Shown here piece by piece: positions 1 to 9,640 of a DNA stretch of 64,000 nucleotides (its first letter is position 1; each line of letters opens with the position of its first letter). The position numbers and the translations under genes were made by a program. The DNA is from Vibrio sp. qd031 (GTDB lineage Bacteria; Pseudomonadota; Gammaproteobacteria; Enterobacterales; Vibrionaceae). The notes under the pieces were generated by a model. It searched no databases, had not been told where the DNA came from, and was given only the letters and a program-made list of their open reading frames with translations. The stretch is taken from contig NZ_JXQD01000024.1 in the NCBI RefSeq assembly GCF_002100145.1, forward strand, positions 312,094-376,093. Reading direction: 5' to 3'.

Positions 1-1
1 A

Positions 2-1060
2 TTCGAGACCAATGATTTAATCGTTGGCTATAGTGAACATGCAGACAAAAATCAGTATGACCGTGACCTAAGGTACATGGCACAGTTTTCTCAAGTTGCA
101 CTGAACGAGTTATATGAAGGTGTTGGCCTTACTCGCGAAGAGCTTAATATTACAGATGAAGACAAGTGGGTTGTCTGTTTTATTAATAGTAAGGCCAATA
201 ATGGAACCGGGTTTGTTCAAGGAATGGAAGCTAGTCCAAGCCAGTTTGCTGAAAACGGCTTAATTTTGGTTAAGCATGAGCTGTTCCACACAATCCAAGC
301 TGAATTACTTGGTCGTATAGAAGGATTTTATTTCTTGCCGTACTGGTTCCAAGAAGCAACTGCTGAGTACTATGCTCGCGATATGCAAATTGATAACGTT
401 ACCCAGAATCTCATGAAAAGCTTTCATGATCACCTTGTGAAAGATCATGGGCACCTCCATTCAACTTACCGAGTTGAATATTGGAGTGAGGGTCAACAAA
501 TTGATAATAAATTTGACAACGACCAATATCCTGTATTCCTGACCGCTCTAAACTATCTTATAGAGGAGGGGGGGTTAGAATCTGGTGATATACTCAGGTT
601 AATTAAGGGCTCAATCAGTGATGCTGAATACTCCCGCACTGGGTTTGATGAAGCTGTTTTGGCACTAGAAGCCGATGGTGGCCTAACCATCCCCAATTAC
701 GCCTTCTTCGATCTGAGTATGAATAGCCATGTGTTTGAGCAGCTCGTGATTGATGATTGGCTAGGTCAAAAGGAGTACTCTGCTGAATTCATCAGTGTAA
801 GTCCCGATGTATTCATCAAAGAGGTTATCCTATTTGACGTTAACGACTCTACGATGGAAAAAGCATACCTAGGGTCTGTCAATGAAAGTCAGACTGCCTA
901 CAGCTATATAATCAACTCAATCCCAGATTCTGATTATAAGGTTTATGCAGGCACAAATGACGATATCATTTATGGTCCGATTGACGGCACCGTTATTAAT
1001 GGTGAGCTCGGCAGCTTAGACTTTACTAATGTTGATGTTTGCACTGAGTGTGATGACTAA
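2..1060 (+). CDS. Putative HExxH (gluzincin, peptidase MA-like) metallopeptidase, 5' end outside the window
   Basis: The reading frame is open from base 2 with no stop, so the gene begins upstream of the window; the first in-frame ATG (77) is probably internal. Counting from that Met, residues 67-71 read HELFH and are followed at residue 93 by a Glu in the segment WFQEATAEYYA. HExxH plus a downstream Glu within a W-x-x-E-x-x-A-x-Y context is the zinc site of gluzincins of the peptidase MA-like type (His67, His71, Glu93 ligands; Glu68 catalytic). The C-terminal half has no motif I recognise and the protein ends in an acidic ECDD tail. An intrinsic terminator follows 21 bases after the stop. 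Peptidase fold is supported by motif; substrate and location are unknown because the N-terminus, with any signal peptide, is missing. Confidence 0.7.
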   Translation, partial: FETNDLIVGYSEHADKNQYDRDLRYMAQFSQVALNELYEGVGLTREELNITDEDKWVVCFINSKANNGTGFVQGMEASPSQFAENGLILVKHELFHTIQAELLGRIEGFYFLPYWFQEATAEYYARDMQIDNVTQNLMKSFHDHLVKDHGHLHSTYRVEYWSEGQQIDNKFDNDQYPVFLTALNYLIEEGGLESGDILRLIKGSISDAEYSRTGFDEAVLALEADGGLTIPNYAFFDLSMNSHVFEQLVIDDWLGQKEYSAEFISVSPDVFIKEVILFDVNDSTMEKAYLGSVNESQTAYSYIINSIPDSDYKVYAGTNDDIIYGPIDGTVINGELGSLDFTNVDVCTECDD

Positions 1061-1081
1061 TCAGGCTTGATTTACGCAAAG

Positions 1082-1106
1082 GAGAGCCGCGAAGGCTCTC
1101 TTTTTT
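1082..1106 (+). terminator. Intrinsic terminator of the metallopeptidase gene
   Basis: A perfect 7-bp stem (GAGAGCC at 1082-1088, GGCTCTC at 1094-1100) with a 5-base loop is followed by six T residues (1101-1106). It lies just after the stop codon at 1060. Confidence 0.9.
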
Positions 1107-1228
1107 GTTACTCAATACAAGCAAGGTTTGGTCCATATGATGGTAAACGCATCCTAAACGTGCATTCCAATCTTCCTATACGAGGAATAAGATCAAGTCT
1201 CCAACCAATCGCAGACTTGAAATGGAAA

Positions 1229-1497
1229 AATTGCTTAGCTCATGCTCGGCGTTAGTTGGTGGACGCTAAGAAGCGTCACGGTAGAGGTAAGTCGGGCAAG
1301 GCTTTAAGGCGCTGGCTAAAAACCAAAACCTCTACGGTTCAGAATCACGCTTAATAGGTATGCCTACCGAAAAACGACTAGCAGAGCGCCAAGCGTATGC
1401 CAAGCCGATACTGGATAAGCGTTACCAACGAATGATGATCCCGAAATCGATAGCATCTCGCTCACTAGGCAACGGGATAAAATACACGCGCGAGTAA
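1229..1497 (+). pseudogene. Decayed IS66-family transposase (TnpC) fragment
   Basis: Conceptual translation shows the conserved central part of an IS66 transposase spread over two frames. At 1229-1252 the frame gives NCLAHARR (family: CWAHARRKF), then an in-frame stop TAG at 1253-1255, then LVDAKKRHGRGKSGKA in the same frame. After a frameshift near 1312 the next frame gives NLYGSESRLIGMPTEKR and RQAYAKPILDK, and ends in TAA at 1495-1497 after LGNGIKYTRE. Neither end of the element, its other ORFs nor its terminal repeats are present. It is a non-functional relic lying between two convergent genes, downstream of betA. Confidence 0.75.
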
Positions 1498-1565
1498 AAC
1501 CAATTGAGCTAGAGAAAAGCAAGCCGTCCCAAATACCCATGCGTTGTGCATCCAGTGTAGAGCAG

Positions 1566-3164
1566 TTAGCTCAATAAAATCACAGCTGCTGCCTTTTCTG
1601 CCACCATAATCGTTGGCGCATTTAAATTGCCGTTGGGAATGCTTGGAAAAATGGACGAATCCACCACACGTAAGCCGCTCACGCCATGAACCTTTGTATT
1701 GGAGTCAACCACCGCTAACTCATCCTCCCCCATTCGACAGGAACAGCTTGGATGATAGGCACTTTCGACATGTTGGCGTACAAATTGATCGATCTGCTCA
1801 TCGCTATTTACCGTCTCACCAGGTTGAATTTCTCCATCACGGAACTCATCGAAGGCTGGCTGCTCTATGATTTGACGCGTCAGTCTCACGCAGGCTCTAA
1901 AACCGGAAATATCGTCAGGATGCTGCAAGTAGTTAAACTGGATACTGGGTGGATCGGCCGGGTTGTTTGACACTAACGTCACAGCGCCTCGACTCTTTGG
2001 TTTATTATGACCAACATGCACTTGAAACCCATGTCCATCAAACGCCAGCTTTCCGTCATAACGAATGGCGGCAGGAAGAAAGTGATACTGAATATCGGGC
2101 CACTCGGCTTGCTCGTTAGAGCGAATAAACGCGCACGATTCGAAATGATTGGTTGCACCTAGCCCACTACGATTAACCATCCAACGTGCGCCAATTAGCC
2201 CCTTAGATATAAGACCCAGCTTGCCATTGAGGGTAATGGGCTGCTTACATTTATATTGAAAATAAAACTCAAGGTGGTCCTGCAAGTTTTGCCCAACCCC
2301 AGGCAAATGATGCACTGTTTCTACCCCTGCATTGCTGAGTACTTCACTATCGCCAATACCAGAGAGTTGCAGCAAATGCGGCGAGCCAATTGCACCTGCA
2401 CTTAATATCACCTCTTTGCTTGAGTAGGCCTCATAAGAACGACCTTTAAGCTGATAACGCACTCCTTTGGCGCGTTTATTGTCGAATAACACTTTCTCTG
2501 CCAAAGCGCCAGTTTGAATGGTTAGGTTTGGACGTGACTTTATCGGGTCGAGATATTCGCGAGCGGTCGAGCTACGTACGCCTTGTTTCACGCTCATTTG
2601 CATGGGCGAAAAGCCTTCTTGCTGCTCACCGTTATAGTCCGCAATAATAGGATACCCAGCTTGCACTCCAGCTTGAATAAATGCCTTGTACAATGGATTG
2701 GCCATTTGATTGCCATTATTTACACCTATAGGGCCGGCCATGCCGCGATGATTGCCGTCTGGTTGGAAGTAACTTTCGGCTTGCACAAAATAGGGCAAAC
2801 AATCTTGATAACCCCAACCTTTAGCGCCAAGCGATTCCCACTCATCGAAATCTTTGGCATGCCCTCTCACCCAGACCATTCCATTGATCGAAGAGCTGCC
2901 ACCCAGGACTTTTCCTCTGGGGCAATGCATCACTCTATTATCGAGAAAAGGTTCTTGTTGAGTATGAAATTGCCATGCGTATTTACTGCTGTTCATTGGA
3001 ATAGACAGCGCGGTTGGCATTTTGATAAACAGGCTTTTATCACTGCCCCCCGTTTCAAGCAGTAGTACTTTATGTGCAGGATCTGCAGACAGTCGATTGG
3101 CAAGCACACAGCCAGCCGACCCAGCGCCTACGATTATGTAATCAAATTCTGTTGTTTGACTCAT
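1566..3164 (-). CDS. betA: Choline dehydrogenase BetA (GMC flavoprotein)
   Basis: Oxidises choline to betaine aldehyde (and can oxidise the aldehyde further) at the inner membrane, using FAD. The 532-residue product has the N-terminal FAD-binding Rossmann motif [13 protein letters not shown] (about residues 13-25), the GMC signature [13 protein letters not shown] near residue 85-97, and the C-terminal GMC signature region with the active-site His in [15 protein letters not shown] (about residues 463-477). Length is slightly below E. coli BetA (556). It is last in betIBA: its ATG overlaps the betB stop as TAATGA. No proXWV genes follow, unlike many Vibrio bet operons; a transposase relic lies downstream instead. 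Confidence 0.93.
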   Translation of the reverse strand: MSQTTEFDYIIVGAGSAGCVLANRLSADPAHKVLLLETGGSDKSLFIKMPTALSIPMNSSKYAWQFHTQQEPFLDNRVMHCPRGKVLGGSSSINGMVWVRGHAKDFDEWESLGAKGWGYQDCLPYFVQAESYFQPDGNHRGMAGPIGVNNGNQMANPLYKAFIQAGVQAGYPIIADYNGEQQEGFSPMQMSVKQGVRSSTAREYLDPIKSRPNLTIQTGALAEKVLFDNKRAKGVRYQLKGRSYEAYSSKEVILSAGAIGSPHLLQLSGIGDSEVLSNAGVETVHHLPGVGQNLQDHLEFYFQYKCKQPITLNGKLGLISKGLIGARWMVNRSGLGATNHFESCAFIRSNEQAEWPDIQYHFLPAAIRYDGKLAFDGHGFQVHVGHNKPKSRGAVTLVSNNPADPPSIQFNYLQHPDDISGFRACVRLTRQIIEQPAFDEFRDGEIQPGETVNSDEQIDQFVRQHVESAYHPSCSCRMGEDELAVVDSNTKVHGVSGLRVVDSSIFPSIPNGNLNAPTIMVAEKAAAVILLS

Positions 3165-4624
3165 TAGAATGGGCTCTCTAGTTTGCCCATGCCAACATAA
3201 ATTGACTTGGTTTGGGTGTAACTGGCCAGCGTCTCAATCCCATTCTCACGCCCAATCCCCGACAACTTATATCCCCCAACTGGCATCTCAGCTGGTGAAG
3301 CGCCATAGCTGTTGATCCAGCAAATACCCGCTTGGATTTGATGGATCACGCGATGCGCTCGTTGAATATCGGTGGTAAACACACCAGCCCCCAACCCTAA
3401 AAGAGTATCGTTGGCGCGCGCAATCACCTCATGTTCATCGTCAAAGGTCAGAACGCACATTACTGGGCCAAAAATCTCTTCTTTTACAATTTGCATGTCG
3501 TCAGTGCAATCAACAAACACTGTGGGCTGCACGAAATTCCCATTAGGTGCTCCACTCGGTTGCCATGCTGCGCCACCAGTGAGGATATTTGCGCCTTCCG
3601 CCTTACCCACCGCAATATAGTCGAGGACTTTCTGTTGATGCTGTTTCGAAATCAATGCACCAAAATTCACCTCAAGATCCAGAGGGTCGCCCGCTATAAT
3701 ATTATTTTCTATGCGCGTTTGTAGCTGTTTCAGAAAAGCACTTTTAATTGAGCTATGTACAAAGACACGGGTGCAGTTGGTGCATACTTCGCCTTGAGTG
3801 TAAAAGTTGCCCAACATCGCAGCGCTTACGGCCTGCTCAATATCGGCGTCCTCAAACACCAACAATGGCGATTTACCGCCAAGTTCCATTGTGACCGATT
3901 TCAGGCTCTGGCTGGCGTCTTTTGCGACCGCCTGACCTGTACTCACCTCTCCGGTAAAGGAGACTTTCGCGATGTCATTACTTGAGGTAAGAAATTGCCC
4001 TACCTTGGCCCCGCCCTGAATCACATTAAACACCCCTGCTGGCATGCCTGCTTCTATGAAGATTTCGGCCAACTTAATTGCGCCAAGCGGCGTCTCTTCT
4101 GAAGGTTTAAAAATCATGGCGTTGCCCGCCGCAAGTGCAGGGCCAGATTTCCAACACGCAATTTGCAGTGGGTAGTTCCACGCGCCAATTCCTGCAACCA
4201 CGCCTAATGGCTCTTTTCGGGTGTAGTAAAAATCCTCGCCAACGGCTTGCTGCTGACCGACTTGAGCCGGTGCAAGCCCTGCAAAATACTCGATAACATC
4301 CGCGCCAGTTTGCACGTCAACGCAGTTGGCCTCTTGCAGTGGTTTGCCGGTATCGTTTACTTCAATTACGGCCAATTCATCATTGCGCTCTCGCAATAGA
4401 TCCGCGGCTTTTCGTAGTATCCGGGCGCGTTGGATAGCACTCATATTAGACCATAGCGCAAACGCGCGCTTTGAGCTTGAGATGGCTTGTTGCAGCACAT
4501 CGTCATCGGCCTCTTCTACACGATAAATCACTTGATTGGTGGCTGGATTAATAACGTCAAAGCACTCTCCACTTTGATTAGAAACGAACTGACCATCAAT
4601 GAAGCTTTTATAAACCGGGGACAT
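3164..4624 (-). CDS. betB: Betaine aldehyde dehydrogenase BetB
   Basis: NAD(P)-dependent aldehyde dehydrogenase converting betaine aldehyde to glycine betaine, the second step of osmoprotectant synthesis. The protein shows the ALDH motifs: IFKPSEETP (cofactor site), [11 protein letters not shown], the catalytic-base motif MELGGKSP and the nucleophile region [14 protein letters not shown] place the start at the ATG giving MSPVYKSF (4624) because a GGAG-like site precedes it; an upstream in-frame ATG at 4639 would add five residues. The start lies inside the 3' end of betI (17-bp overlap), indicating translational coupling within betIBA. Confidence 0.93.
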   Translation of the reverse strand: MSPVYKSFIDGQFVSNQSGECFDVINPATNQVIYRVEEADDDVLQQAISSSKRAFALWSNMSAIQRARILRKAADLLRERNDELAVIEVNDTGKPLQEANCVDVQTGADVIEYFAGLAPAQVGQQQAVGEDFYYTRKEPLGVVAGIGAWNYPLQIACWKSGPALAAGNAMIFKPSEETPLGAIKLAEIFIEAGMPAGVFNVIQGGAKVGQFLTSSNDIAKVSFTGEVSTGQAVAKDASQSLKSVTMELGGKSPLLVFEDADIEQAVSAAMLGNFYTQGEVCTNCTRVFVHSSIKSAFLKQLQTRIENNIIAGDPLDLEVNFGALISKQHQQKVLDYIAVGKAEGANILTGGAAWQPSGAPNGNFVQPTVFVDCTDDMQIVKEEIFGPVMCVLTFDDEHEVIARANDTLLGLGAGVFTTDIQRAHRVIHQIQAGICWINSYGASPAEMPVGGYKLSGIGRENGIETLASYTQTKSIYVGMGKLESPF

Positions 4625-5219
4625 TATGACACTCTCCATAGCGTGTAATGAGGGAAGAAATATACTGTTTTGCGAATGTTTCGCTCTGTACTATCTGAGC
4701 ATCGGTGTAGCCGCCCAACACGGCGCGTAGCCACAAGCCATCTATCATGGCAGCCGCCATGTGAGCAGACTGCTGCGCATCGGGTTGCGACATGACTTGT
4801 TGAAAGGAAAAACTAAGATTACTGATCAATCGCCGACTGCTCACCTGTTGTAAGCGACGTAACGATGAATTGTGCAACGATTGAGCCCAAAAGCTTAACC
4901 ACGTCTTTGACGTGTCTCCACGTAGGTGCCACCTTGAAAAGTTAGCCTCCACAATAACATCGAGCCGCTGCTGGGCGCTCATTTCACTGTGGGTGTGCTC
5001 AACAAGATAGTGATGCAATTGGGTAAGAAGATAGCGTAGGCTCGCCTCGATCAGTCCCTGCTTATTGCCAAAGTAGTGACTAATGAGACCTGTCGACAAG
5101 CCTGCTTCGCGACAGATTGTGGTAATAGTACTGGCTTGCATTCCATGCTTGGATACTGACGCAAATGTGGCGTCAATCAATTGCTGTCGACGCGCAGCTT
5201 CCATTCCGACCTTAGGCAT
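4608..5219 (-). CDS. betI: TetR-family choline-responsive repressor BetI
   Basis: TetR-type repressor that controls betIBA and is relieved by choline. The N-terminus [18 protein letters not shown] closely follows E. coli BetI, which fixes the start at 5219 although the frame is open further upstream. The helix-turn-helix lies at about residues 24-55 ([20 protein letters not shown]). The ligand domain keeps the family segments [13 protein letters not shown] and [11 protein letters not shown]. It is first in the operon and sits 11 bases downstream of a palindromic operator, so autoregulation is likely. Confidence 0.92.
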   Translation of the reverse strand: MPKVGMEAARRQQLIDATFASVSKHGMQASTITTICREAGLSTGLISHYFGNKQGLIEASLRYLLTQLHHYLVEHTHSEMSAQQRLDVIVEANFSRWHLRGDTSKTWLSFWAQSLHNSSLRRLQQVSSRRLISNLSFSFQQVMSQPDAQQSAHMAAAMIDGLWLRAVLGGYTDAQIVQSETFAKQYISSLITRYGECHNVPGL

Positions 5220-5229
5220 ATTTTTATTA

Positions 5230-5243
5230 ATTGAACGTTCAAT
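5230..5243. promoter_or_regulatory. BetI operator palindrome
   Basis: ATTGAACGTTCAAT is a perfect 14-bp palindrome in an A/T-rich stretch, ending 11 bp before the betI start codon. Its sequence resembles the ATTGAACG-type half site described for BetI regulators; assignment to BetI is inferred from position and similarity. Confidence 0.8.
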
Positions 5244-5311
5244 AAAAATAAAATAACGGAAAGTAGCCATTCCCACAAGAACAATTTAACAAACCGTTAA
5301 CCAAATCGAAC

Positions 5312-5749
5312 TTAGTATCCCCGAGCCTTCCAGAACTGAGCTTGGTCACGTGCGACCACCTTAAAGGTTTTTTCTGCAATAACACGACCTTTAAGCTCGA
5401 TCACCATTCGCCATGGGCCTAAGTTACTTTCGTAACCCTCTTCTGGGTGAAGCAGTTGGATCGTATCCCCAAGATAGAAGTCCCAATCGTTATTTCGAAT
5501 GTAGATCTCACCATCAAAGGGCTCTAAACGTTGTCCCTTTTTGTTGATAACGCCTGGGTGATAAACACAAAACGACAACAACTCCCCTTTGGCGCGTTTA
5601 ATATTGACCGTAAAGCCAAATTCAACGCCTTCATCGGCTTGAACTTCGGTAGTAAATTCTTGGATCTTAGGAAGATCTTTGGAGTGGGCATCCCAGTGCT
5701 TGTAAATGCCATAACTGGTGATTTCGACGATTGGAGTGCGCTTTGCCAA
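5312..5749 (-). CDS. DUF3859-family protein
   Basis: A 145-residue protein starting MAKRTPIVEITSYGIY and containing GVEFGFTVNIKRAKGE and GPWRMVIELKGRVIAEKTF. These features match my recollection of the small DUF3859 family of marine gammaproteobacteria; function is unknown. There is no signal peptide or membrane segment and the predicted content is mostly beta strand. It stands alone, 92 bp upstream of betI in the same orientation, without an obvious terminator between them, so weak read-through into betIBA cannot be excluded. Confidence 0.65.
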   Translation of the reverse strand: MAKRTPIVEITSYGIYKHWDAHSKDLPKIQEFTTEVQADEGVEFGFTVNIKRAKGELLSFCVYHPGVINKKGQRLEPFDGEIYIRNNDWDFYLGDTIQLLHPEEGYESNLGPWRMVIELKGRVIAEKTFKVVARDQAQFWKARGY

Positions 5750-5999
5750 CGGGAATACTCAACTGGATATTTAATACGTTGATTGTACCAAGTTACCGAG
5801 CCTATTGCCCGTTGCGTAAAACGAGTTCCGCATTAATCTTAAATCACGCAAATATTCATTTACCGCACATTGAGGGAAAAACAACGACAAAACCTGTGAT
5901 TGGCCTCTCTTAGTCCGCAATTTCACCTGTGACAATTGAATGAACCTTTCTATGATGCGAAAAGGATGCAGATACACAATGAAAGTCAAAGGAATGAAC

Positions 6000-7589
6000 A
6001 TGAATACACGCAGTTGGATTTTAAGTGCTCTCATCACATTTGCACTGGCGGGCTGCGCCGCAACTTATGAGTCAGCAGAAGAGTCTTTTCAAACGGGCGA
6101 TATTGATGCGGCTCGCGCTGCATGGACTGAGCTCGCAAACGACGGTGACGTCCGGTCAATGTACCGTCTATACACTTCAACCAATCGCCCTACGCCCGAC
6201 GATGTACAATGGCTAGCCATTGCAGCAGACTCAGGTAATGCCGACGCGCAATACGATTACAGTATGTTTCTTTTAGACAGAGAAAGGTACACCGATGCCT
6301 ACGATTATGTTCGTGATGCAGAGGCCAATGGTTCACTGCCAGCCAAAGAGTTTTTGGCCGAAAACGACGCTATTTTTCAACTTTGGATGAAGGCCGAAGA
6401 CGGCAACGTGTTCGATGTCACTAACCTAGGCGAGCACTACTGGGGTCAAAAGGATTATGTCAATGCCATTAAGTGGTTTGAGCGCTGCATCAAAGAAAAC
6501 TCTTATTGTGCATTCTATTTAGGCTTGGCTTACGCCGGCGGCTATGGTGTAGAGGTCGACTACGACACCTCTATCGACTGGTACACTCAGTCTGCACTTA
6601 AGGGCAATAAGGACTCGGCGCGCAACTTAGCTTGGATCTATGAGAACGGCAACAGCGGTACTGTCGATACGCAACAAGCTTTTCGCTGGATGACGCAAGC
6701 CGCGCAAGAACAATGGCCTGTCCCTACGGCAGAACTGGGACGCTACTACCTATACGGTGTTGGTACGCCAAAAAACATTCAAAAAGCCTTTGAGCTGCTT
6801 ACGATAGCAGCACCCGAGAACAAGTTTGCAGCCTATAACTTGGCGCGAATGTATTACTTTGGTGAAGGCATCGAGAAAGACTTTGAGCAGTCATTTCGTT
6901 GGTTTGAACAAGCCGGCAAACAGAATCATCGTGCGTCTAAATATTACGTCGCCCAACATTACTACAAAGGGCTGGGGCGAGATAAGAACTTAAATGAAGC
7001 CAGAAAATGGTTTAAACAAGCCGCCGATCTTGGTGACAGTGATGCGCAGTTTCGTTTGGGTTGGATGTACAGTAACGCCGAAGGCGTAGAAAAAAGCTAT
7101 CGAACCGCCTTTAACTGGTACAACAAAGCGGCCGAACAAGGTCACTCAGCAGCGCAAAACAATCTTGGGGTGATGTTTGCTGAAGGGCAAGGGACCGAAA
7201 AGGACGACTATCAAGCCTTTAAATGGTACGAACGTGCTGCCAAGCAAGGCGACGAGGTCGCGCAAAACAACTTAGGGGTTCGCTACGAAAATGGCACTGG
7301 TGTGCGAAAAAGTAACGAATTAGCGGCCTACTGGTATGCGACGTCAGCTCAAAACAACTATAAAAATGCCCAGTCCAACCTTGACGCTATGTTACACAAA
7401 CTTAGGGTAAAACACGTCAACGTTAAACTCACTGAGGTCTATAAACAGAACGACTTTGACAGCACGACTTTACTAAGCATACCCCAGGGTGAAAAAGCAT
7501 ATGTGTTGTCTGAAGGCAGTCAATGGACCGAAGTTTATTACCCGAAAAACAACACTATAGGGTTTATCAACAACACTCATCTAAACTGA
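6000..7589 (+). CDS. Sel1-repeat lipoprotein with C-terminal SH3-like domain
   Basis: Begins with a lipoprotein signal peptide (MNTRSWILSALITFALAGCA; lipobox LAGC). I chose the ATG at 6000 because an AAAGGA site lies about 7 bases upstream; ATGs at 5940, 5979 and 5994 are in frame. The body is about ten Sel1-like TPR repeats, visible as recurring A-x-x-W-Y/F-x-x-A-A-x-x-G and GVMFAEGQG/GWMYSNAEG units between roughly residues 60 and 470. The last 60 residues (from VNVKLTEVY) form a short beta-rich segment resembling a bacterial SH3 domain. Sel1 proteins act as scaffolds in envelope or signalling complexes; the partner here is unknown. Confidence 0.85.
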   Translation: MNTRSWILSALITFALAGCAATYESAEESFQTGDIDAARAAWTELANDGDVRSMYRLYTSTNRPTPDDVQWLAIAADSGNADAQYDYSMFLLDRERYTDAYDYVRDAEANGSLPAKEFLAENDAIFQLWMKAEDGNVFDVTNLGEHYWGQKDYVNAIKWFERCIKENSYCAFYLGLAYAGGYGVEVDYDTSIDWYTQSALKGNKDSARNLAWIYENGNSGTVDTQQAFRWMTQAAQEQWPVPTAELGRYYLYGVGTPKNIQKAFELLTIAAPENKFAAYNLARMYYFGEGIEKDFEQSFRWFEQAGKQNHRASKYYVAQHYYKGLGRDKNLNEARKWFKQAADLGDSDAQFRLGWMYSNAEGVEKSYRTAFNWYNKAAEQGHSAAQNNLGVMFAEGQGTEKDDYQAFKWYERAAKQGDEVAQNNLGVRYENGTGVRKSNELAAYWYATSAQNNYKNAQSNLDAMLHKLRVKHVNVKLTEVYKQNDFDSTTLLSIPQGEKAYVLSEGSQWTEVYYPKNNTIGFINNTHLN

Positions 7590-7607
7590 TCGAATAACCA
7601 GCTAATG

Positions 7608-7642
7608 CTCGCACTGTAATTCTGACAATGTTGCAGTGCGAG
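7608..7642 (+). terminator. Hairpin after the Sel1 gene (possible terminator)
   Basis: CTCGCACTG (7608-7616) and CAGTGCGAG (7634-7642) form a perfect 9-bp stem with a 17-base loop, 18 bases after the stop codon. There is no U-tract, so it may end transcription only weakly or stabilise the mRNA 3' end. Confidence 0.45.
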
Positions 7643-7766
7643 AGCTAAAGTGAAACATCAGCTACACTAGTTTGTCTAAGCAAAGTCAATCTTTAGGATG
7701 GTCTTCAAGTTAGGCGAAGTTCGAATAATGCATGCGTAATAAGAATGCTACATACCCGTCAATTGA

Positions 7767-8150
7767 TTAACGATTCGTCGTGTTCGCATTGCGGCGCTCC
7801 TGCCACACCATAATTCCATCCTGATAGGTCACTTTTTTAAACACGCAAACGAAAAAGGAGTGATTGTTGTCAGTATTGCCAGTATCCTAGCCGTGCTTGT
7901 AACACGTCAATATGACATAGCGTGGCCTTGGTTTGCACCAATCGAAACCTTTATATCTTTGTTGTTTGGCATGATTACCAGTGCCTTTTGGGGTGAGGTT
8001 TCAGCCGAGCAACAACCGTTTTATCAACAACAAAAAACGCTATTTGAAACGCCTACGGCCGCCCATTACGGGCTTTTACTGTTCGCAGCACTGTCGATTT
8101 TGGCGTGCGCGATTTTGCCTAACTGGCTACACAATGCATTATCCGAATAG
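7767..8150 (+). pseudogene. C-terminal remnant resembling a sodium:solute symporter
   Basis: An open frame runs from the stop at 7764-7766 to the TAG at 8148-8150. It encodes, in order, GHFFKHANEKGVIVV, a membrane segment (SIASILAVLVT), WPWFAPIETFISLLFGMITS (second membrane segment), a polar FYQQQKTLFETP linker and a third hydrophobic stretch ending at LPNWLHNALSE. The pattern loop-KGAxIG-TM-W/P-W-TM is like the C-terminal tail of SSS-family carriers, but the catalytic transport core is absent upstream. Within the remnant only a GTG at 7860, which overlaps a GGAG sequence, could start a 96-residue product. I read it as a truncated transporter gene ending 8 bp before sdaA; a small membrane protein is the alternative. 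Confidence 0.45.
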
Positions 8151-8158
8151 GTAAAGTT

Positions 8159-9529
8159 ATGCTATCTATCTTTGATATCTACAAAATCGGTGTTGGACCT
8201 TCAAGTTCACACACCAATGGACCAATGATTGCGGGTCACCATTTTACGGGCCTGATTCAATCTAGCATGGACGACGTCGCTCGAATTCAGGTGGACCTTT
8301 ATGGGTCACTCTCACTAACGGGTATTGGACACCATACCGATCGAGCCACACTATTGGGTTTATTGGGCAACAAGCCAAACACCATCAAAATCACCAGTGC
8401 AAATTTATGCATGCGCGAGGCGATTGATAACGGCAAGCTGAATATTGCCGGTCAAAAAGAAATTGCTTTTGACTATAAAAATGACATGCTTTTTCATCAA
8501 GACAACTTACCGCTTCACGAAAACGGTATGATGATCACTGCCTTCGATAAAGACGGCAAATCCCTTGCTTGCGAAACCTACTATTCGATTGGTGGCGGGT
8601 TTGTCAAAACCGCGGCCGAGATCGAATCTGGTGAGCAACAAGTTGATGTTGACGTTGCCTACCCTTTTACGTCTGCGGACGAAATGTTGCAACAGGCAGA
8701 AAAAAGTGGAATGAGTCTTGGCGGCATGATTTTGCAAAATGAATTATCGTTCCAAGAGCTCGAAAACATCGACCAAACCGCCGATCAAATCTGGCGTGTC
8801 ATGCGCCGCTGTATGGAGCGTGGTTTTGAAACCGAAGGCAAATTAGACGGTGGGCTAAACGTGACTCGTCGCGCCCCTAACTTGCTCAAAAAACTTGAGG
8901 CAAATGCCGCTGTAGAAAACGATCCAATGGAAATTATGGATTGGATCAACCTGTTCGCCTTTGCCGTTAGCGAAGAAAACGCCGCGGGTGGCCAAGTGGT
9001 AACCTCACCAACTAACGGTGCTGCTGGTGTTATTCCTGCCGTGTTAATGTACTACCACAGGTTCATACGCAAACTCGACACCAAACAACTTAAAGACTTC
9101 CTCGCGGTGTCGGGGGCAATTGGTATTTTATACAAAACTAACGCGTCGATTTCTGGTGCAGAAGTAGGTTGTCAGGGTGAAGTCGGTGTCTCTTCCTCTA
9201 TGGCTGCAGCCGGATTAACAGCGCTTCGTGGTGGCAGCAATGAGCAAATATGCATAGCAGCAGAAATCGCAATGGAGCACTCATTGGGGATGACCTGTGA
9301 CCCAGTCGGTGGCTTAGTACAGGTTCCGTGTATTGAGCGCAACGCGATGGGTGCAATGAAAGCCATTAACGCATCACGTATGGCATTAAAACGTAATAGT
9401 AAGTGCCTAATCTCACTCGATAAAGTCATTGAGACCATGTACCAAACGGGTAAAGATATGAACAAGAAATATCGAGAAACCTCGTTAGGCGGCCTGGCCA
9501 CTATCTATATGGGTCCGCCTTGTGAGTAA
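8159..9529 (+). CDS. sdaA: L-serine deaminase (ammonia-lyase) SdaA/SdaB
   Basis: Converts L-serine to pyruvate and ammonia using an oxygen-labile 4Fe-4S cluster. The product (456 residues, the usual length of single-chain enzymes) starts MLSIFDIYKIGVGPSSSHTNGP, the family's beta-domain signature with the serine-binding SSSHT. The alpha domain has VTSPTNGAAGVIPAV and SGAEVGCQGEVGVSSSMAA; cysteines in this segment, in MTCDPVGG and in VQVPCIERNAMGA are the expected cluster ligands. It begins 8 bp after the transporter-like remnant and ends at a strong terminator, so it was probably once the second gene of a serine uptake/degradation pair. Confidence 0.95.
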   Translation: MLSIFDIYKIGVGPSSSHTNGPMIAGHHFTGLIQSSMDDVARIQVDLYGSLSLTGIGHHTDRATLLGLLGNKPNTIKITSANLCMREAIDNGKLNIAGQKEIAFDYKNDMLFHQDNLPLHENGMMITAFDKDGKSLACETYYSIGGGFVKTAAEIESGEQQVDVDVAYPFTSADEMLQQAEKSGMSLGGMILQNELSFQELENIDQTADQIWRVMRRCMERGFETEGKLDGGLNVTRRAPNLLKKLEANAAVENDPMEIMDWINLFAFAVSEENAAGGQVVTSPTNGAAGVIPAVLMYYHRFIRKLDTKQLKDFLAVSGAIGILYKTNASISGAEVGCQGEVGVSSSMAAAGLTALRGGSNEQICIAAEIAMEHSLGMTCDPVGGLVQVPCIERNAMGAMKAINASRMALKRNSKCLISLDKVIETMYQTGKDMNKKYRETSLGGLATIYMGPPCE

Positions 9530-9554
9530 GCCTCATAACCGCTAGACTGACTCT

Positions 9555-9588
9555 ATGACTTCTAAGCAATTGGAAGTCATTTTTTTTA
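9555..9588 (+). terminator. Intrinsic terminator of sdaA
   Basis: ATGACTTC (9555-9562) pairs with GAAGTCAT (9573-9580) in an 8-bp perfect stem followed by an eight-base T run. Confidence 0.9.
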
Positions 9589-9640
9589 TCTATAGGGTTC
9601 AAATTACCATCCACGATTCATCGCCATTACAAGGACGTCT

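Noticed and set aside
1067..1255. 62-codon frame after the first terminator
   Set aside because: It starts within the terminator region, has no ribosome site, and its last residues are part of the IS66 relic; not a gene.
5771..6037. 88-codon minus-strand frame upstream of the Sel1 gene
   Set aside because: Overlaps the Sel1 signal peptide on the other strand, no ribosome site, composition unlike a protein.
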